From assembly GCA_934463345.1 (NCBI GenBank), contig CAKSJL010000045.1, positions 1-13,742 of the forward strand: DNA of 13,742 nucleotides. Reading direction: 5' to 3'. Below, one piece after another: positions 6,834-13,742 of the stretch (positions are counted from its first letter, which is position 1; each line of letters opens with the position of its first letter). Both the position numbers and the translations under genes were made by a program. Under the pieces are notes generated by a model, which searched no databases, was not told the DNA's origin, and saw nothing but the letters and a program-made list of their open reading frames with translations. The DNA is from an uncultured Oscillospiraceae bacterium. GTDB lineage: Bacteria > Bacillota > Clostridia > Oscillospirales > Ruminococcaceae.

Positions 6834-7445
6834 ATGAATAAATCTGATCTCATGAATTCTATTCAGAAAAATATGTTGCAAAGAGATTTTGCAGCAGCAG
6901 AATATAAGCTTATAAATGCAAATGTAACTGACAATGTACTGAGTGATTTAAAAATTGTTTTTACTATTTTTAACACTGAAAAAGAAAACAACTCTGATAC
7001 ATTATTTTTTGATTATTCTTTAGAAATAAATAATATAGTTGAGCACTATATCAAATTAAAATTTCTTTTAAGAAGAGTTGAATTTGATATTGGAGAAAAT
7101 CCAGATATATTAATTATTGATTATATAAAAAAACATCAGATTAGTGTTTATGCCTTAATTGTAACAATTATGTTTTCTTCTGTTTTTAAGACAAATATAC
7201 TAAATAAACTTGCCGTTCTGGTGTTTAATGCAAAAATGCATGAGATGGTTATTCCGCTTTTACAAAGTTCATATAACATTGATTCGGAAAACCCAGAAAC
7301 ACTTTTGAATTTTTCATATGTTTTGGCAAAATACGGTGAATATCAGCTTGCTGACAAATATTTAAAACGTATAAAACTTAGTTCTGTAAATTGTAAGTTT
7401 CAAAATGTGTTTAATGAATTAAAGGAGACTGATAATGAAACTTAA
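6834..7445 (+). CDS. Small helical TPR-like protein at the head of a glycosylation operon
   Basis: No named family is recognised for this 203-residue protein. It is Asn/Ile/Lys-rich and almost entirely helical in pattern, with no signal peptide. The last third resembles tetratricopeptide repeats: a helix ending PLLQSSYNIDSENPETLLNF (141-160), then SYVLAKYGEYQLADKYLKRI (161-180), which has the small-residue and Tyr/Ala spacing of one TPR unit. A hydrophobic helix at about 104-118 may be buried rather than membrane-spanning. AAAGGG precedes the ATG by about ten bases. Its stop overlaps the next gene by 11 bases, so it is translationally coupled to the glycosyltransferase and probably works with it, for example as a scaffold or acceptor-binding partner. 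That role is inference. Confidence 0.75.
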   Translation: MNKSDLMNSIQKNMLQRDFAAAEYKLINANVTDNVLSDLKIVFTIFNTEKENNSDTLFFDYSLEINNIVEHYIKLKFLLRRVEFDIGENPDILIIDYIKKHQISVYALIVTIMFSSVFKTNILNKLAVLVFNAKMHEMVIPLLQSSYNIDSENPETLLNFSYVLAKYGEYQLADKYLKRIKLSSVNCKFQNVFNELKETDNET

Positions 7446-9621
7446 CGAAAAAAAAATTGCATTTATCTCCTGTGTAAACAATGACTTGTATTATAATGAA
7501 TCATTGGAATACATAAAAAACCTTACGATTCCAGACGGATATGAAATAGAAGTAATTAAAATAACTAATGCTGATTATATGACAAAATCATATAATCAGG
7601 CTATGCATAAATCCGATGCTAAATATAAAATTTACATGCATCAAGATGTTTTTATCGTTAATAAAAACTTTATATCAGATGTTCTTGAAATTTTCGAGAA
7701 TAAAAAAATTGGACTCATAGGAATGGTCGGATGTGTAAATATTCCTTCAAAAGCAAATTGGTTTGATAATGGACTATGGACTGATGGAACTGTATATATT
7801 TGTGATGGCAATCAGGCATGCGAGTGGAAGTATAGTGATTTCCAAAAACCTTACAAATCTGTTTCAGCAGTTGATGCAATGTTGATGGCAACACAGTATG
7901 ATGTTGAATGGCGTGAAGATATATTTACAGGATGGGATTTGTATGATATCTCACAAAGTATAGAATTTAAAAAATCTGGATATCAGGTCGTTGTTCCTTA
8001 TCAGGAACAACCATGGGTAATGCATGATCATGGAATTTTAAATTATGAAAATTACAATCACTGGCTTGATGTTTATATAAATGAATATCAAAACTATATA
8101 TATTCTTCCAAGGATATAAATGACATTATAACAATTGATACATCACTTGTGACCTCACCAATGGCAGGTTCAAACTTATATGACTCAAGGAGAAATATAG
8201 TAAAATCATATCCTGATAGTGTGGATGCTACAATAAGTGTTGTATCATATAACCGATACGATACAACTGTTACCTGTGTTGAAAGTATACTTAAAAATAC
8301 ATTAGGTATTATGTACAAACTAATACTTGTTTGTAATGGTTGTACCGATAATGGAAAAACACTTGAATATTTTAAATCTGTCAAACATGAAAATAAACTA
8401 ATAATAAATATCACCAATAATTTAAGAGCTCCTTTTGCATATTCGCAAATTATGAAATATATTGAAGGAAAATATTATGTTCATGTACCAGATGACCTTA
8501 TATTAACACACAATTGGCTTTCAAATTTGATTAAATGTGCTGAATCTAATTCAGAAATCGGTATGGTTACTCCAGTCTCTTCAAATGTCAGCAATTTTCA
8601 GTGTGTAAATCTTTCATTTAATAATTACGAAGAACTTCAAGCTGCAGCCTCAAATTATAATACATCAACTCCAAAAAAGTGGCATGAACGTCTTCGCCTT
8701 ATAACATTAGGAACTCTTTTTACTCGAGAATGCTTGGAAGCAATTGGAAACATATTTGATACTGGTTTTTTTCATGACTTTGGAGATGATGATGTAAGTT
8801 TCAGAGTTAGACGTGCAGGATATAAGTGTATTTTGGCAAGAGACACATGGGTTCATCATAATCATGAATTTAATGATAGAGAGCCAGAAAAATTTAATAA
8901 ATCAATAGATGCCGGAAGGAAAAATTTTTTTGATAAATACTATGGTATTGATGCATGGGATGACGTTAACAATTTCGTTTTTCCATATATAAATGACTTT
9001 ATCGAACCTCCAGCAGAAAAAAGCAATGTAAAAATTCTAGGTGTTGATGTTAAATGTGGAACACCAATTTTAGATATTAAAAATAAAATTCGTGAATATG
9101 GAATTTATGAAGCAACCACTTCTGTATTTTCACAGGAAAGCAAGTATCATATTGATCTTGAAACAATATGTAATGACAAGGTTATTTGTGATAGAATTGA
9201 ATACTTTTATTCTTCCATGGCTTCTGAAAGATTTGATTTTATTATATTTGGCGAGTCAATAAATTCATATGCTAATTTTACAGATATATTAAAACATGCA
9301 TATTCACTTTTAAATTCTAAAGGGCAGTTATTTTTCCGATTGAAAAATACTCAGCATATATTTTCACTTTTTAATATGATTGGAAGTCAAGTTAAATTTG
9401 AAGATAATGTGTTTAGTTGTACAGTCGATAATCTAGTAGAAAGATTTAATAACAATAAGATAAAATTTTCATTGATAAATAAAGAAAACTATCAGATTCA
9501 ACCTGAGGGCATAAAAACCCTAAAACAATTGCTTTCTGCAATATCAGATAAAGAAGAAAACTATTTAATAGAAAAACTTATCACCAATTATTATTGGTTT
9601 AAGATAACAAAAGATAAATGA
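7435..9621 (+). CDS. Two-domain glycosyltransferase with a degenerate methyltransferase-like tail
   Basis: This 728-residue cytosolic protein has three parts. Residues 1-240 resemble the 'glycosyltransferase-like family' found in Firmicutes (FISCVNNDLYY at the start, YMHQDVFI at 67-74, GMVGC at 96-100, WVMHDHG at 194-200). Residues 263-515 form a GT-A family 2 domain: ATISVVSYNRYDTTVTCVES (265-284), VCNGCTDNG (299-307), the metal-site region VPDDLIL (351-357), and FGDDDVSFRVRRAGYK (449-464) followed by WVHHNH. Residues 530-728 have the order of a class I methyltransferase, with KILGVDVKCGTPILDIKN (533-550), FDFIIFGES and LLNSKGQLFFRLKN, but the glycine-rich SAM loop is missing. It probably transfers one or two sugars, likely including the product of the downstream genes, to a surface polymer or protein. 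Donor and acceptor are not readable from sequence. Confidence 0.85.
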   Translation: MKLNEKKIAFISCVNNDLYYNESLEYIKNLTIPDGYEIEVIKITNADYMTKSYNQAMHKSDAKYKIYMHQDVFIVNKNFISDVLEIFENKKIGLIGMVGCVNIPSKANWFDNGLWTDGTVYICDGNQACEWKYSDFQKPYKSVSAVDAMLMATQYDVEWREDIFTGWDLYDISQSIEFKKSGYQVVVPYQEQPWVMHDHGILNYENYNHWLDVYINEYQNYIYSSKDINDIITIDTSLVTSPMAGSNLYDSRRNIVKSYPDSVDATISVVSYNRYDTTVTCVESILKNTLGIMYKLILVCNGCTDNGKTLEYFKSVKHENKLIINITNNLRAPFAYSQIMKYIEGKYYVHVPDDLILTHNWLSNLIKCAESNSEIGMVTPVSSNVSNFQCVNLSFNNYEELQAAASNYNTSTPKKWHERLRLITLGTLFTRECLEAIGNIFDTGFFHDFGDDDVSFRVRRAGYKCILARDTWVHHNHEFNDREPEKFNKSIDAGRKNFFDKYYGIDAWDDVNNFVFPYINDFIEPPAEKSNVKILGVDVKCGTPILDIKNKIREYGIYEATTSVFSQESKYHIDLETICNDKVICDRIEYFYSSMASERFDFIIFGESINSYANFTDILKHAYSLLNSKGQLFFRLKNTQHIFSLFNMIGSQVKFEDNVFSCTVDNLVERFNNNKIKFSLINKENYQIQPEGIKTLKQLLSAISDKEENYLIEKLITNYYWFKITKDK

Positions 9622-9630
9622 AGGTGTTGT

Positions 9631-10971
9631 ATGGAATTAAATACAATAGAATATATTCTTGAAAAAATCAGATATTTTAATTCCAAACTAATTGTTAATA
9701 TCAAAAAAACAAAGCTTGAAGATATTGATTCATGGTTTTATGACAAAGTCTTAGGGGAAATCACTAACAAAAACCATAGTTTTTTTCAAATAACAGGTAT
9801 TAAAAAATCTGTAAATCAAAGATGCTTTGAGCAGCCAATAATTATACAAAATGAGATTGGATATCTTGGTATAATCAGAAAAAAGATTAACAATGAATAT
9901 CACTATCTTATGCAATATAAGGTTGAACCAGGAAATATTAATAAGATTCAAATCTCCCCTACTATTCAGGCTACAAAAAGTAATTTTACTCAAAAGCATG
10001 GTGGAAGAAAACCTGCATATCTTGATTATTTTATTGATGCTTCAAAGTATAAAATAATTGCTGATCAGATACAATCTGAACAATCATCCCGTTTTCTTGG
10101 AAAAAGAAATCGTAATATTATAATTGAACTTCCTGAGAACACGAAGATAAAGGTTCTTGATTGTCACGATTGGATGACACTAAAGCAGATAAAACAGCTT
10201 ATGAGGTATGATAATATTGTTAATATGGATACCAGAACTGTTTTATCATGCATTCCTACTTCAGTTGAGTATCATACAGAACATGAAATTAATCAGGTGA
10301 AAAATTCATTTAGTGATAAATCTTTGTTTAACTCTATTTATTATGGTGACAAAACAAATCATATTCCTTACATATATCAATATATTAATAATTTTAAAAT
10401 GTTTAGTAACGTTACAATAGAAAAAATACCTTTATTTAAACTAAAAAATTGGTCGATGGAAAATGGTGAATTTATTTCAAAAATACCTTTTAATTTTAAA
10501 GTTATTTTTTGTAATATAAATATTGAAGGAAGAGAAGTACAAAGTTGGGGTCAACCACTTTTTGAAGCAACTGGAATGGCGTTGTTTGGGTTATTCACAT
10601 GTATAGATAATGGTATTAGGAAGTTTTTGATTAAATGCCGACCGGAAATAGGATGTTTTGATGCCATTGAAATTGGTCCCAGCGTTCAAAAAGAATTTAT
10701 TTCAAATAAACCTGAAGACAAGGTAGAGCATTTATTTAATGAGATGTTAAATAAAAAGCAAGGTGTACTATTCAATACAATTCTCTCAGAAGAAGGTGGA
10801 AGGTTCTATCATGAGCAGAATCGTAATGTAATAATTGAAATTGAAAAAAACAAATTAGAACTGCCAAAAGAATACTTTTGGTGTGATTACAAAACACTTA
10901 ATATGCTTATTCAGGTTAATAATACATTAAACATACAACTACGAAACTTGCTGTCAGTACTGGAGTTTTAG
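9631..10971 (+). CDS. NDP-4-keto-6-deoxyhexose 2,3-dehydratase
   Basis: This enzyme family (TylX3, SpnO, EvaA, Gra-Orf27) removes the 2-hydroxyl of dTDP-4-keto-6-deoxyglucose to give a 3,4-diketo-2,6-dideoxy sugar, the entry to 2-deoxysugars. The 446-residue length and the internal duplication are typical. The first half has DSWF (33-36), EQPIIIQNEIGYLGI (67-81), YLMQYKVEPGNINKIQISP (92-110), TIQATKSNFT (111-120), QSEQSSRFLGKRNRNIIIE (148-166) and NMDTRTVLSC (198-207). The second half repeats this in weaker form (WGQPLFEATG 306-315, IGPSVQ 348-353, LSEEGGRFYHEQNRNVIIEI 385-404). The start follows AAGGTG by six bases, nine bases after the glycosyltransferase stop. The next gene, three bases on, is the expected reductase. 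Identification is strong because these motifs are confined to this family. Confidence 0.93.
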   Translation: MELNTIEYILEKIRYFNSKLIVNIKKTKLEDIDSWFYDKVLGEITNKNHSFFQITGIKKSVNQRCFEQPIIIQNEIGYLGIIRKKINNEYHYLMQYKVEPGNINKIQISPTIQATKSNFTQKHGGRKPAYLDYFIDASKYKIIADQIQSEQSSRFLGKRNRNIIIELPENTKIKVLDCHDWMTLKQIKQLMRYDNIVNMDTRTVLSCIPTSVEYHTEHEINQVKNSFSDKSLFNSIYYGDKTNHIPYIYQYINNFKMFSNVTIEKIPLFKLKNWSMENGEFISKIPFNFKVIFCNINIEGREVQSWGQPLFEATGMALFGLFTCIDNGIRKFLIKCRPEIGCFDAIEIGPSVQKEFISNKPEDKVEHLFNEMLNKKQGVLFNTILSEEGGRFYHEQNRNVIIEIEKNKLELPKEYFWCDYKTLNMLIQVNNTLNIQLRNLLSVLEF

Positions 10972-10973
10972 AA

Positions 10974-11981
10974 ATGAAAAGAATAGGTATAATATGTCCA
11001 GCAGAAATAGCTTATCGCCGTTTTATGCCAGCACTCATAAAATCAAAAGAATTTAATTTTATTGGTATTGCTGTTGCCGATGATTTAGAGTGGCAAGGCG
11101 ATTATAATGAAACAATTAGGTGCTCTGAACTTGAAAAAGCAGAAATGTTCACTAAAAAATATGGTGGAACAGTTTTTAAAAATTATTATTCACTTATAAA
11201 TAGCAATGATGTTGATGCAATTTACCTTCCACTTCCTCCCTCGTTGCATTTTAAATGGGGAAAATCTGTTCTTGAAAATGGAAAACATCTTCTTATTGAA
11301 AAACCATCATCAACAAATCTTTGTGACACAAAAAAATTGATTGAGATTGCCAACAGAAATAATCTTGCGATTCATGAAAACTATATGTTTAAGTATCACA
11401 ATCAAGTTGATTATATAATAAATATGATGAATTCAGGAAAGATTGGACATATAAGATTAATAAGAGCAGCTTTTGGCTTTCCTGAACGTAAATCATGCGA
11501 TTTTAGATACAATCGCTCTATGGGTGGAGGTGCGCTTCTTGATTGCGGCGGTTATCCATTAAAACTTGTACAAATGTTATTAGGAAACACAGCCAAAATC
11601 ACTACATCAAGATTAAATTATACAAGTAAGTATAATGTTGACATTTATGGAACAGCGACAATTGAAAATGAAAATGGTACAACTGCTCAGATTTCGTTTG
11701 GTATGGACAATTCATATAAGTGTGAACTTGAAATATGGGGAAGTAAAGGAACAATATTTACAAATAGAATTTTTACAGCTCCCCCAAACCTCGAGCCAAT
11801 AATTGAATTAAAAAATAATGATCAACCAACACAGGAAATTATGCTTAAGCCTGACGACTCTTTTTGTAAATCTATAAATAATTTTTCAGAACAAATTGAA
11901 AATCCAATAGAACGAAAAAAAAGTTATATTGAAATTATAAAACAAATGGAAATGGTGGAATCGTTTAAAAATGGATTATAA
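10974..11981 (+). CDS. Gfo/Idh/MocA oxidoreductase, probable NDP-sugar 3-ketoreductase
   Basis: A 335-residue NAD(P)-dependent reductase. The N-terminal Rossmann fold begins MKRIGIICPAEIAYRRFMPA, where CPAEIAYR takes the place of the usual GxGxxA loop, as in the sugar 3-ketoreductases related to KijD10 and TylC1 which carry a Cys-Ala/Pro-type loop. YLPLPPSLH (84-92) and the EKP motif (109-111, K110 likely catalytic) follow. The GFO/IDH/MOCA C-terminal domain shows FKYHNQ (139-144) and GGGALLDCGGYPL (184-196), with Tyr194 at the position of the catalytic tyrosine. Such enzymes reduce C-3 of the unstable diketo product of the 2,3-dehydratase, which is encoded immediately upstream; the pair normally works together. 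GGAG lies eight or nine bases before the ATG. Its last 11 bases overlap the epimerase gene. The reaction is inferred from context plus family. Confidence 0.88.
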   Translation: MKRIGIICPAEIAYRRFMPALIKSKEFNFIGIAVADDLEWQGDYNETIRCSELEKAEMFTKKYGGTVFKNYYSLINSNDVDAIYLPLPPSLHFKWGKSVLENGKHLLIEKPSSTNLCDTKKLIEIANRNNLAIHENYMFKYHNQVDYIINMMNSGKIGHIRLIRAAFGFPERKSCDFRYNRSMGGGALLDCGGYPLKLVQMLLGNTAKITTSRLNYTSKYNVDIYGTATIENENGTTAQISFGMDNSYKCELEIWGSKGTIFTNRIFTAPPNLEPIIELKNNDQPTQEIMLKPDDSFCKSINNFSEQIENPIERKKSYIEIIKQMEMVESFKNGL

Positions 11982-12522
11982 CATAAAATCATCAAATCTT
12001 GAAGGAGTAAAAATTATTCAACCTAAGATTTTTGAAGATACAAGAGGTTTTTTTTGTGAAATGTTTGAAAAGGACACATTTAGTAAACTTGGCATTGATT
12101 CAGAATTTATTCAAGTATGTGAAAGCCTTTCAATTTATAAAAATACACTGAGAGGTATTCACTTTCAAAATGCGCCATATTCTCAGGAGAAAATAGTAAG
12201 ATGCACACAAGGTGCTGTAACTGATGTTATTATTGACCTTAGAAGGGATTCTAAAAATTATAAAAAATATATAACATTAAAACTTTCTTCGGAAAACAGA
12301 ACTATGGTTTATATCCCCAAAGGATTTGGTCATGCTTTTTTAACGCTTGAAAATAATTCAATTGTAAATTATATGATTTCAGGAAAATATTCTCCTGAAA
12401 ACAGCAAATCAATTAGATGGAATGATCCAGAAATAAAAATCAATTGGCAAGTTAATGAACCTTTTTTATCGGAAAAAGACAAAAATGCTCCGTTGCTTGC
12501 CGAAAGTGATATAAATTATTAA
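11971..12522 (+). CDS. dTDP-4-dehydrorhamnose 3,5-epimerase-family protein, probable sugar 5-epimerase
   Basis: This 183-residue cupin has the RmlC signature: FEDTRGFFCEMF (21-32), TLRGIHFQ with the catalytic His64, PYSQEKIVRC with Lys74, GAVTDVIIDLRRDS (81-94), IPKGFGHAFLTLE (115-127), Tyr134 in VNYMIS and WNDPEIKINW (150-159) with Asp152. RmlC inverts C-3 and C-5 of dTDP-4-keto-6-deoxyglucose; the related TylK, EvaD and NovW proteins act on other 4-keto sugars. Sitting between a 3-ketoreductase and a C-methyltransferase, it most likely inverts C-5 of a 2,6-dideoxy-4-ketohexose and so gives an L-sugar. A plain rhamnose enzyme is the alternative. The Asn-His/Glu-Ser motif before the catalytic His is changed to Cys-Glu-Ser (50-52). 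It overlaps the upstream gene by 11 bases. Confidence 0.88.
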   Translation: MDYNIKSSNLEGVKIIQPKIFEDTRGFFCEMFEKDTFSKLGIDSEFIQVCESLSIYKNTLRGIHFQNAPYSQEKIVRCTQGAVTDVIIDLRRDSKNYKKYITLKLSSENRTMVYIPKGFGHAFLTLENNSIVNYMISGKYSPENSKSIRWNDPEIKINWQVNEPFLSEKDKNAPLLAESDINY

Positions 12523-12535
12523 AAGGATGGTTTAT

Positions 12536-13742
12536 ATGAATAATTATTGCAGATTTTGCGGAAATGAATTAAAAGACACCTTTGTCGATTTGGGCTTGTC
12601 CCCTGTTTCTACGGAATATCTTTCTACAGAAAACAGTAAAAAAGGAGAGATGTTTTATCCTCTTCATGTTCAGGTTTGTTCACAATGTTTCTTAGTTCAA
12701 GCGGAGGTTTATTCAAGTCCTGAGAAGATATTCAATGATTATAGGTACTTGAGTTCAAATTCCATGATGTGGCTTAACCATGCTAAAAATTATGTTTCAA
12801 TGATAACAAAAAAGCTGAATCTCGACAATAATAGTCAAGTTGTTGAAATCGCAAGTAACGATGGCTATCTACTTCAGTATTTTAATGAAATTGGAATAAA
12901 AAATTATGGCGTCGAACCTGCTGAAAATTGTGCTGAAATCGCAAGAAAAAAAGGAATAGATGTTGTATGTGATTTTTTCGGGAAGGAAACGGCAAAAAAA
13001 CTTTCTATAGAGCGTGGAAAGGTTGACCTTATACTTGGAAATAACGTTCTTGCACATGTGCCTGATATAAACGGTTTTGTTGAAGGAATCAGTATTCTTT
13101 TAAAAAGTACAGGCTCTGTCACAATGGAATTTCCACACCTGCTTAACCTTATTAAATATGTACAGTTTGACACAATTTACCATGAACATTTTTCATATCT
13201 TTCACTTTTCACAATAAGTCAGGTTTTCGAAAAACATGGATTAAAAATATATGATGTAGAAAAACTTAGTACTCATGGTGGTTCTATCAGAATATATGCC
13301 GAACACGTTGAAAATAATATTCCTGTAAGTAACAATGTTGCTTCAATTATTTCCGAAGAAATTGAATTTGGAATAAATAAAATTGAAACCTACAGTGCAT
13401 TTGAGGAAAAAGTAAGGAATATAAAATATAAAACTATGCAAACACTTTCTGAAATCGTTTTAAGCGGAAAAAAATTAATTGCATATGGTGCTGCGGCCAA
13501 AGGAAATACCTTTTTAAATTACTGCGGTATCAGTAAGGAATATTTTCCTTTCATCGTTGATGTAACACCAGAAAAACAGGGACTCAAACTACCTGGAACA
13601 TTAATAGATATTGTTTCAGAAGATGAAATTATTAAATTTAAACCTAATTATATTGCAATTTTACCATGGAACTGGAAAACAGAAATTATTCAACGTCTTG
13701 AATTTACAAGAAAATGGGGTTGTAAGTTCATCACATTTATTC
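12536..13742 (+). CDS. NDP-hexose 3-C-methyltransferase (lacks only the extreme C-terminus)
   Basis: The frame stays open for 402 codons to the window end; family members are about 405-415 residues, so little is missing. The N-terminal zinc site has CRFC (5-8) and CSQC (48-51). A class I SAM domain follows with VVEIASNDGYLL (102-113), acidic Glu127 in YGVEPAEN and NNVLAHVPD (169-177). The catalytic region carries IYHEHFSYLSL (214-224), and HGGSIRIY (247-254) follows. The C-terminal nucleotide-fold domain has IAYGAAAKGNTFLNY. These are the marks of TylC3, EryBIII, TcaB9 and KijD1, which add a methyl group from SAM to C-3 of a 4-keto-2,6-dideoxyhexose. AAAAGGATGG precedes the ATG, 13 bases after the epimerase gene. 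O- or N-methyl transfer is less likely given the zinc site and YHEH motif. Confidence 0.9.
   Translation, partial: MNNYCRFCGNELKDTFVDLGLSPVSTEYLSTENSKKGEMFYPLHVQVCSQCFLVQAEVYSSPEKIFNDYRYLSSNSMMWLNHAKNYVSMITKKLNLDNNSQVVEIASNDGYLLQYFNEIGIKNYGVEPAENCAEIARKKGIDVVCDFFGKETAKKLSIERGKVDLILGNNVLAHVPDINGFVEGISILLKSTGSVTMEFPHLLNLIKYVQFDTIYHEHFSYLSLFTISQVFEKHGLKIYDVEKLSTHGGSIRIYAEHVENNIPVSNNVASIISEEIEFGINKIETYSAFEEKVRNIKYKTMQTLSEIVLSGKKLIAYGAAAKGNTFLNYCGISKEYFPFIVDVTPEKQGLKLPGTLIDIVSEDEIIKFKPNYIAILPWNWKTEIIQRLEFTRKWGCKFITFI

Noticed and set aside
12869..13173. Two minus-strand open frames opposite the C-methyltransferase
   Set aside because: They overlap each other and the conserved SAM-binding region, with no ribosome binding sites and no family features.
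1..13742. CRISPR array, defence system, integrase, insertion sequence, tRNA or rRNA
   Set aside because: I looked for spaced direct repeats, transposase motifs and tRNA-like folds on both strands and saw none that hold up.

Overview
This AT-rich window looks like chromosomal DNA from a low-GC Firmicute, most likely a Clostridia/Ruminococcus-like anaerobe. That placement rests on strong AGGAGG- or AAAGGA-type ribosome binding sites, near-consensus sigma-A promoters, a DUF951 gene next to prfA, a divergent three-domain S1 protein and a MetY of the type common in gut clostridia. It is inference from gene content; no rRNA or tRNA gene is present.

The left part (1-6688) is housekeeping. On the minus strand a compact operon, read from a TTGCCG-17-TATAAT promoter at 2541-2569, carries a DUF951 protein, peptide chain release factor 1 (prfA), the Sua5/TsaC threonylcarbamoyl-AMP synthase and the start of dephospho-CoA kinase (coaE, cut by the window edge). 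On the plus strand lie a small hypothetical protein and a three-S1-domain RNA-binding protein, separated by a 122-bp imperfect palindrome (3078-3199) that may be a MITE or a structured RNA. A hairpin pair (4214-4292) separates the S1 gene from the convergent metY (O-acetylhomoserine sulfhydrylase). metY and a plus-strand SPFH/prohibitin-like membrane protein diverge from two excellent promoters (5640-5668 minus, 5705-5733 plus).

The right part (6834-13742) is visibly more AT-rich and is one tightly packed plus-strand operon with short gaps or 11-bp overlaps. Its genes encode a small helical TPR-like protein, a 728-residue protein with two glycosyltransferase domains and a worn methyltransferase-like tail, an NDP-4-keto-6-deoxyhexose 2,3-dehydratase, a Gfo/Idh/MocA oxidoreductase of the sugar 3-ketoreductase kind, an RmlC-type epimerase, and an almost complete sugar 3-C-methyltransferase that runs off the end.

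Together the last four match, step for step, the deoxysugar pathway known from actinomycete macrolides (TylX3, TylC1, TylK, TylC3 in mycarose synthesis). The prediction is that this organism makes a 3-C-methyl-2,6-dideoxyhexose, probably an L-sugar, and attaches it to a surface polymer or glycoprotein through the adjacent glycosyltransferase. The RmlA/RmlB steps, the final 4-ketoreductase and the acceptor are not in the window. This cluster is the most interesting content here.
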